Source: an uncultured Bacteroidia bacterium (GTDB taxonomy: Bacteria; Bacteroidota; Bacteroidia; J057; CALLMJ01). From it: a DNA stretch of 57,416 bases. Below, piece by piece: positions 9,524-20,102 of this stretch. The translations under genes were made by a program, and so were the position numbers. Each line of letters starts with the position of its first letter. Within the stretch, counting starts at the first letter, position 1. Under the pieces are notes generated by a model, which saw only the letters and a list, made by a program, of their open reading frames with translations, was not told where the DNA came from and ran no database searches. The DNA lies in assembly GCA_938005475.1 (NCBI GenBank), contig CALLNY010000026.1, forward strand, positions 1 to 57,416, in the 5' to 3' direction.

Positions 9524-10872
9524 GCAGTTACTCTAGATTTTAAATTAGATGCAACAAATTTTGTGGATTGTGTCTCTTTTTTGGCAATAATACCTTCTTT
9601 GTTATTCGATAACAAATAACTATCTATTTGGTTTATCGTCTCTAAAACAACAGAAATCATAATCAATAAACTAGTACCCCCAAAAAATTGCGCAAACTGT
9701 GATGAAACCCCCAAATTTACAACTATTGTTGGCAATATTGCTACAAAAGCTAAAAATAAAGCACCAGGTAACGTAATTCTTGATAAAATAGAATCAATAA
9801 AATTTGCAGTTTCTTTCCCTTGCTTAATCCCTGGAATAAATCCATTATTAGTCTTAAGGTTTTCCGCAATTTTATTAGAGTCTATTACTATGGTATTGTA
9901 AAAATAGGTAAATACTATAATCAAAAATATAAATATTAAATTATAAATAATACTGTTAGGATTGTTTAAACTGCTTCCCGTTGCTATCCAAAAATCACTA
10001 TCTTGAAAAAATAGAGATATTTGTGCAGGAATAAACATGATGGCTTGCGCAAAGATGATAGGCATTACACCAGCAGAATTTACCTTTAATGGAATACTAC
10101 TTTTTATTGTATTCATCATGCCTCCGGCTACTTTTCCTCCACCAACCATTCTTTTCGCATAATTTATAGGAATATTTCTAGTGCCTTGCGTTAGTAGTAT
10201 TACACCCATTGTAACAATCCCTAAAGCAATCAATTCCGCATAAAATAGCATGATTGGACTAGATTTAATCTCATTTAGCATAGCAATAGGTAACTCTGAT
10301 ATGATACCAACTGCAATAATCAAACTTACACCATTACCAATCCCATTGTCTGTAATTCTTTCTCCTAACCAAACTAAAAACATTGTACCCGCTACCATGC
10401 AAAAAACAGTGGTTAATATGAACGTAAAACCACTTATGTAAATAGCAGAAGGGTACTGCGTTTGAAGATTGATTGCCGCCGCAATGGATTGAAACAAAGT
10501 TATGCCTATGGTCGCTAAACGAGTATATTGATTTATCTTTCTTTGTCCATTTTCTTGTTCTTGTAATTTTCTTAAACTTGGTAGCGCTGTTGCCATTAAC
10601 TGCATGATAATAGATGCAGAAATATATGGCATAATACCAAGAGAAAATATAGAACCTCTCGCAAATGCCCCACCAACAAAAGTATTCAATAACCCTAATA
10701 TGCCTTCCCCTTGAGACATATTAAACAATGCCATCAAAGTAGAAGAATCTACACCAGGTAATATCACAAAAGAACCAAACCTAAACACTGCTAACAACAT
10801 CAGTGTATAGATTATTCTTTGCTTTAAATCTGGAATACTTTTAATATCCTTATATATACTAACAATTTTCAT
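9520..10872 (-). CDS. secY: Protein translocase channel subunit SecY
   Basis: 450 aa with about ten membrane helices. The N-terminal IPDLKQRIIYTLMLLAVFRFG and the plug/pore region after GILGLLNTFVGG are recognisable, as is the cytoplasmic loop PINYAKRMVGGG. It forms the SecYEG channel for secretion and membrane insertion. It overlaps rplO by 14 bp and map by 4 bp, the usual spc-operon coupling. Confidence 0.97.
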   Translation of the reverse strand: MKIVSIYKDIKSIPDLKQRIIYTLMLLAVFRFGSFVILPGVDSSTLMALFNMSQGEGILGLLNTFVGGAFARGSIFSLGIMPYISASIIMQLMATALPSLRKLQEQENGQRKINQYTRLATIGITLFQSIAAAINLQTQYPSAIYISGFTFILTTVFCMVAGTMFLVWLGERITDNGIGNGVSLIIAVGIISELPIAMLNEIKSSPIMLFYAELIALGIVTMGVILLTQGTRNIPINYAKRMVGGGKVAGGMMNTIKSSIPLKVNSAGVMPIIFAQAIMFIPAQISLFFQDSDFWIATGSSLNNPNSIIYNLIFIFLIIVFTYFYNTIVIDSNKIAENLKTNNGFIPGIKQGKETANFIDSILSRITLPGALFLAFVAILPTIVVNLGVSSQFAQFFGGTSLLIMISVVLETINQIDSYLLSNNKEGIIAKKETQSTKFVASNLKSRVTA

Positions 10873-11329
10873 TGTTTATCTCGATTACTTTGCCTTGACT
10901 ATTTTCTATAGCCATTTTTGCAGTTTCGCTAAATTTATTAGCAGTTACTGAAATCGCGTGTTTTAGTTCCCCCTTCCCCAAAATTTTTATAGGTTTTTCT
11001 AATTTCTTAATAACCCCATTTAATTTTAATATTTCAGGAGTAATTTCTTTTATTCCTTTCTCCGCTAAAGTATTTAATTGATCAATATTCACAATTTGGT
11101 ATTCAACTTTATGAATATTATTAAAACCAAATTTTGGTATTCTTCGCGAAATAGGCATTTGACCACCTTCAAAGTAAGCTTTAAACTTGTACCCAGAGCG
11201 AGACTGCCCACCTTTATGCCCACGTGTGGAAGTTCCTCCTTTACCAGAGCCCTGTCCCCTCCCAATTCTTTTGGATTTTTTTACAGAACCCTCAGCAGGT
11301 CTTAAATTATTTAAACTTAATGTTTTCAT
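10859..11329 (-). CDS. rplO: 50S ribosomal protein L15
   Basis: 156 aa. The Gly/Arg/Lys-rich N-terminal arm (GRGQGSGKGGTSTRGHKGG) winds into 23S rRNA; the C-terminal globular domain follows. ATGA overlap with rpmD. Confidence 0.97.
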   Translation of the reverse strand: MKTLSLNNLRPAEGSVKKSKRIGRGQGSGKGGTSTRGHKGGQSRSGYKFKAYFEGGQMPISRRIPKFGFNNIHKVEYQIVNIDQLNTLAEKGIKEITPEILKLNGVIKKLEKPIKILGKGELKHAISVTANKFSETAKMAIENSQGKVIEINNENC

Positions 11330-11514
11330 TTTTCATTAACCTCCTCTACTTTCACTAAATGGCTAACTTTCTTTATCATACCCAATATACAAGCATTTAA
11401 ATTAAAAATCTTTTCTTGATTGATTTTTCTTAAACCTAATGCCTCCATCACTCTTTTTTGCTTCATCGGCACTTTTATAGTACTTTTAACTTGCTTGACT
11501 TTAACTTTTACCAT
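11326..11514 (-). CDS. rpmD: 50S ribosomal protein L30
   Basis: 62 aa, short bacterial L30 with the central RVMEALGLRKI motif. It sits in the conserved slot rpsE-rpmD-rplO, 5 nt after rpsE and overlapping rplO by 4 bp. Confidence 0.95.
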   Translation of the reverse strand: MVKVKVKQVKSTIKVPMKQKRVMEALGLRKINQEKIFNLNACILGMIKKVSHLVKVEEVNEK

Positions 11515-11519
11515 GACCC

Positions 11520-12041
11520 CTAACCTTTAAATACCTTAAAAACTTTAATATTTCTTAATCTTGCAACATGAGCTGGATCTTTTAGTAAAGCTAAGGCTTT
11601 TACCGTCGCTTTTACTACATTATGAGGATTGGAAGAGCCTATAGATTTTCCTAACACATCTTTCACACCAGCACTTTCTAAAACAGCACGCATAGCACCC
11701 CCCGCTAATACCCCTGTACCAGGTGCCGCAGGCTTCAAAATAATTTTAGCCGCTTTGTACTTGACTATTATATCATGAGGTATCGTACCATTATGAATAT
11801 TTACCTTAACAAGATTCTTTTTGGCATCTTCAACCCCTTTAGCTATGGCATTCGTAACCTCCAACGCTTTCCCCAATCCATATCCCACTACGCCATTATT
11901 ATTCCCTACTACTACCACCGCACTGAAACTGAACCTCCTTCCCCCTTTTACTACTTTAGTAACCCGTTTTACTGCAACTAATCTATCTTGCAACTCAGCA
12001 TCTGCTGAACGAACTCTTTTTGCTTGAAAATTTAAAACCAT
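11520..12041 (-). CDS. rpsE: 30S ribosomal protein S5
   Basis: 173 aa. The N-terminal double-stranded-RNA-binding-like fold ([20 protein letters not shown]...FSAVVVVG) and the C-terminal domain ([23 protein letters not shown]) are both complete. It contributes to decoding fidelity and the mRNA helicase site of the 30S subunit. Confidence 0.98.
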   Translation of the reverse strand: MVLNFQAKRVRSADAELQDRLVAVKRVTKVVKGGRRFSFSAVVVVGNNNGVVGYGLGKALEVTNAIAKGVEDAKKNLVKVNIHNGTIPHDIIVKYKAAKIILKPAAPGTGVLAGGAMRAVLESAGVKDVLGKSIGSSNPHNVVKATVKALALLKDPAHVARLRNIKVFKVFKG

Positions 12042-12044
12042 AAT

Positions 12045-12413
12045 CTAAAATTTTAATCCTCCTTCTCTTGCCCCGTCAGCTAATGCTTTTACACGACCAT
12101 GATAGGAATATCCATTTCTATCAAATACTACTTCATTTATCCCTGCTTGCAACGCTTTCTCTGCAAGCTTTTTCCCTACTAATCTACTAATCTCAGTCTT
12201 AGGCAACTTCTCGTTAATTAACGCTTTATTTCTTGATGAAAAGCCTACTAATGTCTTGCCTTGAACATCATCTATGATTTGTGCATAGATAGACGTATTA
12301 CTTCTAAATACAGATAACCTCGGCCTTTGAGGAGTACCCAATATTTTTTTCTTTAATCCTTTTTTTATTCTTAATCTGCGTAAAACCCTTGGATCTTTTA
12401 TCTTTTTCATCAT
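12045..12413 (-). CDS. rplR: 50S ribosomal protein L18
   Basis: 122 aa. Basic N-terminal arm ([16 protein letters not shown]) followed by the conserved [19 protein letters not shown] core that binds 5S rRNA. It has a 4-bp overlap with rplF. Confidence 0.97.
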   Translation of the reverse strand: MMKKIKDPRVLRRLRIKKGLKKKILGTPQRPRLSVFRSNTSIYAQIIDDVQGKTLVGFSSRNKALINEKLPKTEISRLVGKKLAEKALQAGINEVVFDRNGYSYHGRVKALADGAREGGLKF

Positions 12414-12970
12414 TTCTTACCTTTTCCTGCTGATTTACCTGCTTTTCTTACTATATATTCACCTATAATTCTTATCCCTTTTCCTTTGTAAGGCTCAGGC
12501 CCTCTTATGGATTTTATCTTCGCAGCTACCTGACCCAATAATTGTTTATCTATACTCGTTAAAGTAATAGAAGGATTTGAGCCCTTAACAGTCTCCGTTT
12601 TCACTTGTACCTCCTTTGGAACAATAAAATATACTCCGTGCGAATATCCAATAGATATCTCTAATACTTGCCCTTTTGAATCTACTTTATATCCAACACC
12701 CACTAACTCTAAACGTTTCGTGTAACCCTGCGTAACCCCTATTATCATATTATTTACTAATGCACGATAAAGACCATGCAACGCTCTTTCTCTTTTGTCA
12801 TCACTTGAACGCTCAAATGTTATTAAACCGTCTTTTAATGATACTTTAATTGACGGATCATAATCTTGAACTAACTGACCCTTAGGACCTTGCACTTTAA
12901 TTTGTGTTTGAGTAATATCTACTCTAACTCCGCTTGGTATAGTTATGGGTTTCTTTCCTACTCTTGACAT
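12410..12970 (-). CDS. rplF: 50S ribosomal protein L6
   Basis: 186 aa with the two duplicated L6 domains (about 1-80 and 81-175). The signature [12 protein letters not shown] lies near the C-terminus. Located near the factor-binding site of the 50S subunit. Confidence 0.98.
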   Translation of the reverse strand: MSRVGKKPITIPSGVRVDITQTQIKVQGPKGQLVQDYDPSIKVSLKDGLITFERSSDDKRERALHGLYRALVNNMIIGVTQGYTKRLELVGVGYKVDSKGQVLEISIGYSHGVYFIVPKEVQVKTETVKGSNPSITLTSIDKQLLGQVAAKIKSIRGPEPYKGKGIRIIGEYIVRKAGKSAGKGKK

Positions 12971-12979
12971 AGCTCTATT

Positions 12980-13378
12980 TTAATAAACATAACAAATTAT
13001 CTCACCGCCTACATTTAACTCTCTCGCTTTTTTATCTGTCATAACTCCCTTTGGGGTAGATAAAATGGCTATCCCTAAACCATTCATTACATATGGAATA
13101 GAATCTACACCAGTATATCTCCTTAATCCCGGCTTACTTACTCTCACTATCTCGGTGATAGCAGGTTCCTTCGTCTGCGAATCATAACGAAGCGCAATTT
13201 TAATCGTTCTCATAGGACCATCCTCAAACACTCTAAAATTCGCAATATACCCCTGATCTTTTAAAACTTCTAATATAGACACTTTAAATTTCGAATAAGG
13301 CACTTCTACAAATCTATGCTTTACTCTACTTGCATTTCTAATCCTAGTTAGAAGATCGGATATCGTATCTGTATACAT
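12980..13378 (-). CDS. rpsH: 30S ribosomal protein S8
   Basis: 132 aa. It starts MYTDTISDLLTRIRNA and ends in the conserved GVMTDKKARELNVGGEIICYVY. It binds helix 21 of 16S rRNA and in several bacteria represses the spc operon. Confidence 0.98.
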   Translation of the reverse strand: MYTDTISDLLTRIRNASRVKHRFVEVPYSKFKVSILEVLKDQGYIANFRVFEDGPMRTIKIALRYDSQTKEPAITEIVRVSKPGLRRYTGVDSIPYVMNGLGIAILSTPKGVMTDKKARELNVGGEIICYVY

Positions 13379-13396
13379 CTCTACTATATTTTTTAT

Positions 13397-13666
13397 TTAC
13401 CAACTCGCTTTTTTAACACCAGGAATTTTACCTTCCAACGCTAACTCTCTAAACTTAATTCGGCATAATCCAAACTTACGTATATAACCCCGCGGTCTCC
13501 CTGTTAGTTTGCACCGATTTCTTAAACGAACAGGTGAAGAATCCCTTGGTAATTTTTGTAACAAGAGCCATTCTCCTGTTTCTTTAAGTTTTTTTCTCTT
13601 TTCTGCGTATTTCGCAACTAATTTTTCTCTTTTTAGTTGTCTTGCTATGACGGATTTCTTTGACAT
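13397..13666 (-). CDS. rpsN: 30S ribosomal protein S14, zinc-free form
   Basis: 89 aa with the [26 protein letters not shown] core. The paired CxxC zinc ligands of the short S14 type are absent, so this is the C-minus class. Between rplE and rpsH as expected. Confidence 0.97.
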   Translation of the reverse strand: MSKKSVIARQLKREKLVAKYAEKRKKLKETGEWLLLQKLPRDSSPVRLRNRCKLTGRPRGYIRKFGLCRIKFRELALEGKIPGVKKASW

Positions 13667-13672
13667 TGCTAA

Positions 13673-14230
13673 CTATTTTGTTTTAAATGGCATCCCAAAC
13701 TCTTTTAATAACTCCATCGCATCTTTATCTTCCTTGGAAGTTGTAACAATAGTTATATCTAACCCCGATATCTTGCTAATTTTATCCACATCGATTTCCG
13801 GGAAAATAATTTGCTCCTTGACACCCATTGTAAAATTCCCTCTACCATCAAAGCCTTTTAAAGGAAGACCTCTAAAATCTCTTGTCCTAGGTATAGCTAC
13901 TACAATTAGACGCTCTAAAAATTCATACATTCTATCACCTCGCAACGTAACTTTGCATCCAATAGGATAACCTTTTCGCAACTTAAAATTAGAAATATCT
14001 TTCTTAGCTTTAGTTACTACTGCCTTCTGCCCCGCAATAAGTGTAAACTCTTGAACAGAATTCTCTATTTGTTTTTTATCTTGGATAGCTTCTCCTATTC
14101 CTCTTGATAAAACAATTTTCTCTAATCGGGGTACCTGCATAATAGACTTATATCCAAATTTTTGCATAAGTGCAGGCACTATCCTTTCTAAGTATTCTCT
14201 TTTTAAATTAGGTACGTATTTCTTCTCCAT
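13673..14230 (-). CDS. rplE: 50S ribosomal protein L5
   Basis: 185 aa, full length, binds 5S rRNA in the central protuberance. Conserved landmarks are [21 protein letters not shown] and the FNFTMG-like [16 protein letters not shown] segment. It shares one base with rplX. Confidence 0.98.
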   Translation of the reverse strand: MEKKYVPNLKREYLERIVPALMQKFGYKSIMQVPRLEKIVLSRGIGEAIQDKKQIENSVQEFTLIAGQKAVVTKAKKDISNFKLRKGYPIGCKVTLRGDRMYEFLERLIVVAIPRTRDFRGLPLKGFDGRGNFTMGVKEQIIFPEIDVDKISKISGLDITIVTTSKEDKDAMELLKEFGMPFKTK

Positions 14231-14547
14231 TATTTCTTAGCAGCTTTAACGAAAACCCTTTCTCCATTTACTCTTCTTATTCTCGAAGCAACCCCAGTTG
14301 CAGGGTTTACTAACATCAATTTACATACATAAATTGGAGCTTCTCTTTCAATAATTTGACCTTTCGCACCTCTCTCCATTGGCTTTTGACGCTTCTTTAT
14401 TATATTTACGCCCTCTACAATGGCTTTTCGAGTCTTTGGAAATACCTTTAATACTTGACCTACTTTGCCTTTATCGTCACCAGATAACACTTTTACCGTA
14501 TCTCCTTTTTTTATGTGTAACTTGATAACTTTATTCCTTTTTTCCAT
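14230..14547 (-). CDS. rplX: 50S ribosomal protein L24
   Basis: 105 aa. An N-terminal KOW motif ([20 protein letters not shown]) is followed by the [14 protein letters not shown] segment. It is an early assembly protein at the tunnel exit. Confidence 0.98.
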   Translation of the reverse strand: MEKRNKVIKLHIKKGDTVKVLSGDDKGKVGQVLKVFPKTRKAIVEGVNIIKKRQKPMERGAKGQIIEREAPIYVCKLMLVNPATGVASRIRRVNGERVFVKAAKK

Positions 14548-14556
14548 ACCACAAAA

Positions 14557-14925
14557 TTACAAAACTTCTGGTGCTAATGTAATAATTCTTGTAAATTGTT
14601 TTTCCCTTAATTCTCTCGCAACAGGACCAAATATACGAGTCCCCCTTGGCTCTCCTGCATTATTTAAAATAACCGCCGCATTGTCATCAAAACGTATATA
14701 AGAACCGTCTTTTCTTCTTATTTCTTTTTTGGTTCTTACTATAACTGCTTTAACTACATCCCCTTTTTTTACTGTACCGTTTGGAACTGCCGATTTAACT
14801 GAACATACAATAACGTCCCCAACTGTACCATACTTCTTCCGAGAACCTCCTAATACTCGAATACAAAGTAATTCCTTTGCTCCACTGTTGTCCGCAACAT
14901 TCAGTCTCGTTTCTTGTTGTATCAT
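14557..14925 (-). CDS. rplN: 50S ribosomal protein L14
   Basis: 122 aa, the standard length. It begins [18 protein letters not shown] and ends in [24 protein letters not shown]-type residues. At the subunit interface, forming bridge B8. Confidence 0.98.
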   Translation of the reverse strand: MIQQETRLNVADNSGAKELLCIRVLGGSRKKYGTVGDVIVCSVKSAVPNGTVKKGDVVKAVIVRTKKEIRRKDGSYIRFDDNAAVILNNAGEPRGTRIFGPVARELREKQFTRIITLAPEVL

Positions 14926-14928
14926 ATC

Positions 14929-15210
14929 CTATTTCGCTCTTTCTATTATCTCAACTAATCTCCAACGTTTCGTCTTACTTAATGGCCGAGTCTCCATAAT
15001 TCGAACTATATCCCCTACCTGTGCTTCATTCCTCTCATCATGCACCGCAAATCTCGTTGACCTAACTAAAAACTTACCATATATCGGATGTTTTACTCTT
15101 CTCCTCACTGAAACAATGATGGTTTTTTGCATCTTTGTACTGGATACAATCCCTACACGCTCTTTCCTTTTATTTCTTATTACCTTGGCCTCAGAACTTA
15201 AATTTTCCAT
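14929..15210 (-). CDS. rpsQ: 30S ribosomal protein S17
   Basis: 93 aa OB-fold protein with the [19 protein letters not shown] start and the [22 protein letters not shown] end. It is a primary binder of 16S rRNA. 3 nt after rplN upstream neighbour order is conserved (rpmC-rpsQ-rplN). Confidence 0.97.
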   Translation of the reverse strand: MENLSSEAKVIRNKRKERVGIVSSTKMQKTIIVSVRRRVKHPIYGKFLVRSTRFAVHDERNEAQVGDIVRIMETRPLSKTKRWRLVEIIERAK

Positions 15211-15214
15211 AACA

Positions 15215-15409
15215 TCAACCTTGCTTTAATTTTTGGCTATATATTGTTTTTAATCTTGCAATCGTTCTTTTTATGTATCTAATTTTAGCAGGGTTTTCAA
15301 CACGTGAAATCACATTATTATAACGCAAAGATTCCAACCTTGCCTCTTCCTCTATGATTGTCGCTTTTAACTCTTCTAAATTAAGTTCCTTGATTTTGTC
15401 TAACTCCAT
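15215..15409 (-). CDS. rpmC: 50S ribosomal protein L29
   Basis: 64 aa, two-helix L29 ([20 protein letters not shown], then the conserved [16 protein letters not shown]). It is located at the peptide tunnel exit next to L23. Confidence 0.96.
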   Translation of the reverse strand: MELDKIKELNLEELKATIIEEEARLESLRYNNVISRVENPAKIRYIKRTIARLKTIYSQKLKQG

Positions 15410-15413
15410 ATGC

Positions 15414-15833
15414 TTATCCCATTAAATCCTGACGAACAACAAACCGTGTTTTACAAGGTAACTTTTGAGAAGCTAACCTCAAAGCCTCTGCAGCTCTCTC
15501 CTCACTTACCCCATCTATTTCAAACAATATAGTACCCGGCTTCACAACAGCCGCCCAATACTCTGGAGATCCTTTCCCCTTACCCATACGAACCTCCGCA
15601 GGTTTCTTTGTAATCGGTTTATCCGGAAATATCCTAATCCATACCTGACCCTCTCGTTTTAAATAACGTGTCAACGCAACTCGTGCAGCCTCAATTTGAC
15701 GACTCGTTATCCATATCGCATCTAAAGATTTTACTGCATAAGACCCAAATGATATCAAATGACCTCTTGTCGCATTTCCTTTTATTCTTCCTTTCTGTAC
15801 TTTTCTATGTTTTGTTCTTTTTGGTAATAACAT
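15414..15833 (-). CDS. rplP: 50S ribosomal protein L16
   Basis: 139 aa. The signatures [27 protein letters not shown] and [16 protein letters not shown] are intact. It helps position A-site tRNA on the large subunit. Confidence 0.98.
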   Translation of the reverse strand: MLLPKRTKHRKVQKGRIKGNATRGHLISFGSYAVKSLDAIWITSRQIEAARVALTRYLKREGQVWIRIFPDKPITKKPAEVRMGKGKGSPEYWAAVVKPGTILFEIDGVSEERAAEALRLASQKLPCKTRFVVRQDLMG

Positions 15834-15846
15834 AAAACCTCCTCAA

Positions 15847-16620
15847 TTATTTTTTTCTCTTTTTACTACGCTTACCAGAATCATTTAACTTATTATTTTT
15901 AAAACGACTATCACTCCCCTTAGCTCCACCAGCCAAATTACTCATAGAAGTTCCAGAAGCTCCTGCCATAGTAGAATCCGATGCTAAATCAGGCTTATGA
16001 TATATCATCCCCCTAAATATCCATACCTTTACACCTATCTTACCATATATCGTTAAGGCTTCCTGTATAGAATAATCTATATCTGCTCGTAAGGTTTGCA
16101 AAGGTATTTGACCTTCCTTATACATTTCAGACCTTGCCATCTCTACGCCACCTAATCTGCCCGAGCATATTATTTTTATGCCCTTAGCTCCCATCTTCAT
16201 TGATGATTGAATCGCAGACTTCATCGCTCTCCTAAACGATATACGACCCTCCAATTGTTGGCAAATATTTTGCGCAACCAATTTCGCATCTAACTCAGGT
16301 CGCTTAATCTCATAAATATTGATTTGAACATCCTTTTGCGTGATTTTCTTAATCTCTTCTTTTAATTTATCTACCTCTGAACCTCCCTTACCTATAATAA
16401 TTCCTGGCCTTGAAGTATGAATAGTTATTATGACTCTTTTTAAGGTCCTTTCTATAACAATTTTAGAAATACCTCCTCTTTGAATTTTACGCTCAATATA
16501 GTCACGAATTTTAATATCTTCTATTAACTTATCGGCAAAATTCTTACCACCGTACCAATTAGATTCCCAGCCCCTAATGATACCTAATCTTAAACCTATT
16601 GGATGTGTTTTCTGTCCCAC
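15847..16620 (-). CDS. rpsC: 30S ribosomal protein S3
   Basis: 257 aa. The KH domain with [14 protein letters not shown] (about 75-88) is present, followed by the S3 C-terminal domain. An added tail from about residue 215 is Ser/Gly/Lys rich ([15 protein letters not shown] to KRSKKRKK). It starts with GTG (16618-16620), 4 nt after rpl[12 protein letters not shown] is the invariant S3 start, which fixes this codon. Confidence 0.97.
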   Translation of the reverse strand: MGQKTHPIGLRLGIIRGWESNWYGGKNFADKLIEDIKIRDYIERKIQRGGISKIVIERTLKRVIITIHTSRPGIIIGKGGSEVDKLKEEIKKITQKDVQINIYEIKRPELDAKLVAQNICQQLEGRISFRRAMKSAIQSSMKMGAKGIKIICSGRLGGVEMARSEMYKEGQIPLQTLRADIDYSIQEALTIYGKIGVKVWIFRGMIYHKPDLASDSTMAGASGTSMSNLAGGAKGSDSRFKNNKLNDSGKRSKKRKK

Positions 16621-16624
16621 TTTT

Positions 16625-17098
16625 TTACTCTTGCGTTGATGGTTTTGTGTCTAATATTATTCTAACGTGATTCGATCTTTTTCTTATTCTGTAAGCTCTT
16701 CCCTGCGGCGCAGGTTGAACTCTTTTTAACATTCTCCCTCCATCCACCGTAATAGATTTAATGTATACATCATTATAATCTAAACGTTGCCCAGTACGTT
16801 CTTGCCAATTACTTATTGCACTTAACAGTAGTTTCCTCATGGGAACTGACGCCCATTTTGTACACAATTTAAGATGTATTAACGCCTTCTCAACATTCAT
16901 TCCACGAATCATGTCTGCTACATATCGCATCTTCCTGGGTGATGTCGGATAATTTTTTAAACTTGCTCCAATTTGACTTTGTCTCGCCAACTTCCTTTTA
17001 TACTGTCTCGCCTTGGACTTTTTTATAGGCTTTGTAGAGTTACCTGTTTGCTTATCCAAAGCTATCTTTTCTTTTTTGGTTAATCTCCTTGCTTCCAT
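16625..17098 (-). CDS. rplV: 50S ribosomal protein L22
   Basis: 157 aa, longer than the usual 110. Residues 1-45 are a lysine-rich extension ([15 protein letters not shown]...). The core from [18 protein letters not shown] onward is normal, including the tunnel-lining hairpin before [17 protein letters not shown]. The ATG directly abuts rpsS, so no shorter start is needed. Confidence 0.96.
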   Translation of the reverse strand: MEARRLTKKEKIALDKQTGNSTKPIKKSKARQYKRKLARQSQIGASLKNYPTSPRKMRYVADMIRGMNVEKALIHLKLCTKWASVPMRKLLLSAISNWQERTGQRLDYNDVYIKSITVDGGRMLKRVQPAPQGRAYRIRKRSNHVRIILDTKPSTQE

Positions 17099-17377
17099 CT
17101 ACTTTTTCCCTTTATCTTTTTGACCTGCATGACCCCTAAATATACGTGTTGGAACAAATTCCCCCAATTTATGACCTACCATATTCTCTGTTATTAATAT
17201 CGGAACAAACGTTTTCCCGTTATGTACCGCTATAACGTGCCCCACAAAATCAGGCGTTATCATTGACCTCCTTGCCCAAGTTTTGATGGTCTCTTTTCTA
17301 TTGGACTCATTTAACTTTAATATTTTTTTCTCTAAATTCAAATCTATAAATGGACCTTTTTTTAGTGACCTTGGCAT
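17099..17377 (-). CDS. rpsS: 30S ribosomal protein S19
   Basis: 92 aa of ordinary length: [15 protein letters not shown] start, [20 protein letters not shown] centre, [18 protein letters not shown] end. It is in the head of the 30S subunit, paired with S13. Confidence 0.98.
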   Translation of the reverse strand: MPRSLKKGPFIDLNLEKKILKLNESNRKETIKTWARRSMITPDFVGHVIAVHNGKTFVPILITENMVGHKLGEFVPTRIFRGHAGQKDKGKK

Positions 17378-17385
17378 AACTCTAA

Positions 17386-18210
17386 CTATTTTTTAGACCT
17401 AGATATAATTAGTGCAGACGACTTTTTATTCTTTTTTCTTGTTTTATATCCCTTAGCAGGAATACCTTTTCTAGAGCGAGGATGACCTCCCGATGCTCTT
17501 CCTTCTCCACCTCCCATAGGATGATCCACAGGATTCATAGCTACTCCTCTTACCCGTGGTCTTCTCCCTAACCATCTATTACGACCCGCTTTTCCTATTA
17601 CCACATTAAAATGGTCTGAATTCCCTACCGTTCCTATTGTAGCCATACACTCCGCTAAAATTTTCCTAACCTCCCCTGAAGGCATACGTAATATTGCATA
17701 CTTACCTTCTTTCCCTGTTAATTGTGCATAACTGCCCGCTGAACGTGCTAATTGACCTCCTTTGCCAGGGGTCATTTCTATATTATGGATAAGAGAACCT
17801 AATGGAATGTTTTTTAATTTCATCGCATTTCCTACAACAGGTTCTACTTCTACGCCCGATATAACCGTCTGTCCAACTTTTATTTTATCAGGTGCAATAA
17901 TATATCTTTTCTCTCCATCTTGATATTCCAAAAGCGCTATATTCGCAGTCCTATTCGGATCATATTCTATTGCTTTTACAATGGCTGGAACATCAAATTT
18001 ATCTCGCTTAAAATCTATAATTCTATATCTCCTCTTGTGACCACCGCCTATATAACGCATGGTCATCTTTCCTTGATTATTTCTTCCCCCGGATTTTTTT
18101 AATGGAGCTAACAACGATTTCTCTGGCTTAGATTTCGTTATTTCACTGAAATCCAACACAGAACGATGCCTCATTCCCGCTGTTACTGGTTTTAACTTTT
18201 TAATTCCCAT
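17386..18210 (-). CDS. rplB: 50S ribosomal protein L2
   Basis: 274 aa. The conserved C-terminal block [19 protein letters not shown] contains the histidine long implicated in peptidyl-transferase-centre structure. It is in the normal position between rplW and rpsS. Confidence 0.98.
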   Translation of the reverse strand: MGIKKLKPVTAGMRHRSVLDFSEITKSKPEKSLLAPLKKSGGRNNQGKMTMRYIGGGHKRRYRIIDFKRDKFDVPAIVKAIEYDPNRTANIALLEYQDGEKRYIIAPDKIKVGQTVISGVEVEPVVGNAMKLKNIPLGSLIHNIEMTPGKGGQLARSAGSYAQLTGKEGKYAILRMPSGEVRKILAECMATIGTVGNSDHFNVVIGKAGRNRWLGRRPRVRGVAMNPVDHPMGGGEGRASGGHPRSRKGIPAKGYKTRKKNKKSSALIISRSKK

Positions 18211-18221
18211 CTCACTTAATA

Positions 18222-18521
18222 TTATACATTTTCAAAAAAATTAATCTCCTGCCCTTCTCTTAACGTAATATATGCTTTCTTTCTATGATTTTTTCTGCCC
18301 TCTAAAATGCCCGTCTTCGTGTATCTAACCTTTTTCTTCCCCATCAATCTAGAAGTCCTCACTGATACAACATTTACTCCATACATCTTCTCTATAATAT
18401 CTTTTATCTGAGGCTTAGTTGCATCTATATGAACCGAAAAAACATATTGCTTCTGTTTATTTCTTTCATTGATTTTAGTAGTAGCCTCAGTAAATATGGG
18501 TGCTATGACAATCGTTTTCAT
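18222..18521 (-). CDS. rplW: 50S ribosomal protein L23
   Basis: 99 aa from the ATG at 18521 ([16 protein letters not shown]). The frame is open a further 13 codons into rplD, but that part does not resemble L23 and the inner ATG falls 1 nt after the rplD stop, so it is preferred. L23 is the docking site of SRP and trigger factor at the tunnel exit; its partner Ffh is encoded at 24311. Confidence 0.95.
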   Translation of the reverse strand: MKTIVIAPIFTEATTKINERNKQKQYVFSVHIDATKPQIKDIIEKMYGVNVVSVRTSRLMGKKKVRYTKTGILEGRKNHRKKAYITLREGQEINFFENV

Positions 18522-18522
18522 T

Positions 18523-19149
18523 TTAAAATTTTTGATTAATTTGTTCCACCGCAGACTCAACTATTACTAATTTTTCGCAATTCACAATTTGGTAAGTATT
18601 TAAATCCCATACTCTATTCAACTCCACATTAGGAAGATTCCTTCCTGACAAATAAACATTATCTTTAGAATCGGTATTCGTTAGAACGAAAAGTACTTTA
18701 TGGTTCTGTATCCCTAAATTCATTAAAATTTGAACAAATGACTTTGTCTTGGGTGCATTGAAAGTGAAATTTTCCAATACTACTATATCATTATCTTTTA
18801 ACTTGGCGGAAAGGGCTGACCTTCTCGCTAATCTTTTTACTTTCTCATTTAACTTTTGTGTGTAATCTCTTGGTTGTGGACCAAAGACCGTTCCACCGTG
18901 TCTCCACAAAGGGCTTCTTTTATGACCCGCTCGTGCATTGCCTGTACCCTTTTGTTTCCATGGCTTTTTCGTTGAACCTGCAACTTCTCCCCTAGATTTT
19001 GTTTTATGTGTTCCCTGGCGTTGATTGGCTAAATATTGCTTTACCGCCAAATAAACAGCATGTGTGTGGATATCAACCTCAAATACCGAAGAAGCTAATT
19101 CAATTTTCCCTACTTCTTTTCCTTCTATGCTATATACTGGTACTTCCAT
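18523..19149 (-). CDS. rplD: 50S ribosomal protein L4
   Basis: 208 aa. The long tunnel loop (KSRGEVAGSTKKPWKQKGTG, then RRHGGTVFGP-like RHGGTVFGPQPRDY) and the C-terminal globular region are complete. In many bacteria L4 represses the S10 operon. Confidence 0.98.
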   Translation of the reverse strand: MEVPVYSIEGKEVGKIELASSVFEVDIHTHAVYLAVKQYLANQRQGTHKTKSRGEVAGSTKKPWKQKGTGNARAGHKRSPLWRHGGTVFGPQPRDYTQKLNEKVKRLARRSALSAKLKDNDIVVLENFTFNAPKTKSFVQILMNLGIQNHKVLFVLTNTDSKDNVYLSGRNLPNVELNRVWDLNTYQIVNCEKLVIVESAVEQINQKF

Positions 19150-19150
19150 C

Positions 19151-19765
19151 TTACTTTTTTATTATTAAATATGAACCATTTGAACCCGGTACAGAACCCG
19201 AAACTACAACTAAATTCTTTTCAGGATAAACTTTTAAAACTTTCAAGTTCTGAATAGTAACTTGATTTCCTCCAGTTTGACCCCCTAATTTCTTTCCTTT
19301 AAAAACTCTTGAAGGAAAAGAACACGCCCCCATGGAACCAGGATGTCTTAAACGATTATGCTGTCCATGAGTTTGACCACCCACTCCTGCAAAACCATGT
19401 CTTTTTACTACCCCCTGAAATCCTTTCCCTTTCGTTTTCCCTACAACCGATACTATATCCCCTTCCTGGAATAAATCCGCTTTAAGAATGTCTCCTAATT
19501 TGTAGTCCGATGGATTAAAATCAAATTCTTTCAACACTCGTTTCGGTGTAACACCAGCTTTACTAAAATGTCCTAGCAGAGGCTTGGTTGTATGTTTCTC
19601 TTTTTTCTCTTCAAACCCTATTTGTACAGCCTCATAACCATCTTTATCTCGTGTCTTGATTTGAGTAACAAAACAGGGACCTACTTCTAATAGGGTACAT
19701 GCTAGCATCTTGTCCTCAACGAAAATGCTTGTCATTCCTATCTTTTTTCCAATTAAACCAGGCAT
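19151..19765 (-). CDS. rplC: 50S ribosomal protein L3
   Basis: 204 aa. It begins [15 protein letters not shown]. The finger that reaches the peptidyl-transferase centre contains [20 protein letters not shown] and [12 protein letters not shown]. One of the first proteins to bind 23S rRNA. Confidence 0.98.
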   Translation of the reverse strand: MPGLIGKKIGMTSIFVEDKMLACTLLEVGPCFVTQIKTRDKDGYEAVQIGFEEKKEKHTTKPLLGHFSKAGVTPKRVLKEFDFNPSDYKLGDILKADLFQEGDIVSVVGKTKGKGFQGVVKRHGFAGVGGQTHGQHNRLRHPGSMGACSFPSRVFKGKKLGGQTGGNQVTIQNLKVLKVYPEKNLVVVSGSVPGSNGSYLIIKK

Positions 19766-19786
19766 TGCTCCTTTATATTTTAATTA

Positions 19787-20098
19787 TTAGTCTAATACTT
19801 TAATCTCTACATCTACACCACTTGGAAGTTCTAACTTCATTAACGCATCTACAGTCTTTGTACTAGAGCTTACTATATCAATAAGCCTTTTATGAGCCGC
19901 AACCTGAAATTGCTCTCTTGATTCCTTATTTACATGCGGAGAACGATTTACCGTAATTATTGTTTTATCCGTAGGAAGCGGAACAGGTCCATAAACATCG
20001 GCTTGAGTCGCTTTTACGGCTTTCACTATCTTCTCCGCACTTCTATCTACCAAACTATGGTCAAAAGACTTTAATTTTATTCGGATTTTTTGAGTCAT
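19787..20098 (-). CDS. rpsJ: 30S ribosomal protein S10
   Basis: 103 aa: [18 protein letters not shown] start, VYGPVPLPT loop, [13 protein letters not shown] end. It also serves as NusE in antitermination. 4 nt after fusA; no separate promoter is seen for the S10 part, so the str and S10 operons look fused. Confidence 0.98.
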   Translation of the reverse strand: MTQKIRIKLKSFDHSLVDRSAEKIVKAVKATQADVYGPVPLPTDKTIITVNRSPHVNKESREQFQVAAHKRLIDIVSSSTKTVDALMKLELPSGVDVEIKVLD

Positions 20099-20102
20099 TT
20101 TT

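Noticed and set aside
13509-15229. Plus-strand frames of up to 166 codons across rpsN-rplE and rplX-rpsQ
   Set aside because: Antisense to ribosomal genes, spanning gene boundaries, with no promoter or family resemblance.
18522-18560. 13-codon N-terminal extension of L23
   Set aside because: It lies inside rplD and does not resemble L23; the inner ATG is 1 nt after the rplD stop.
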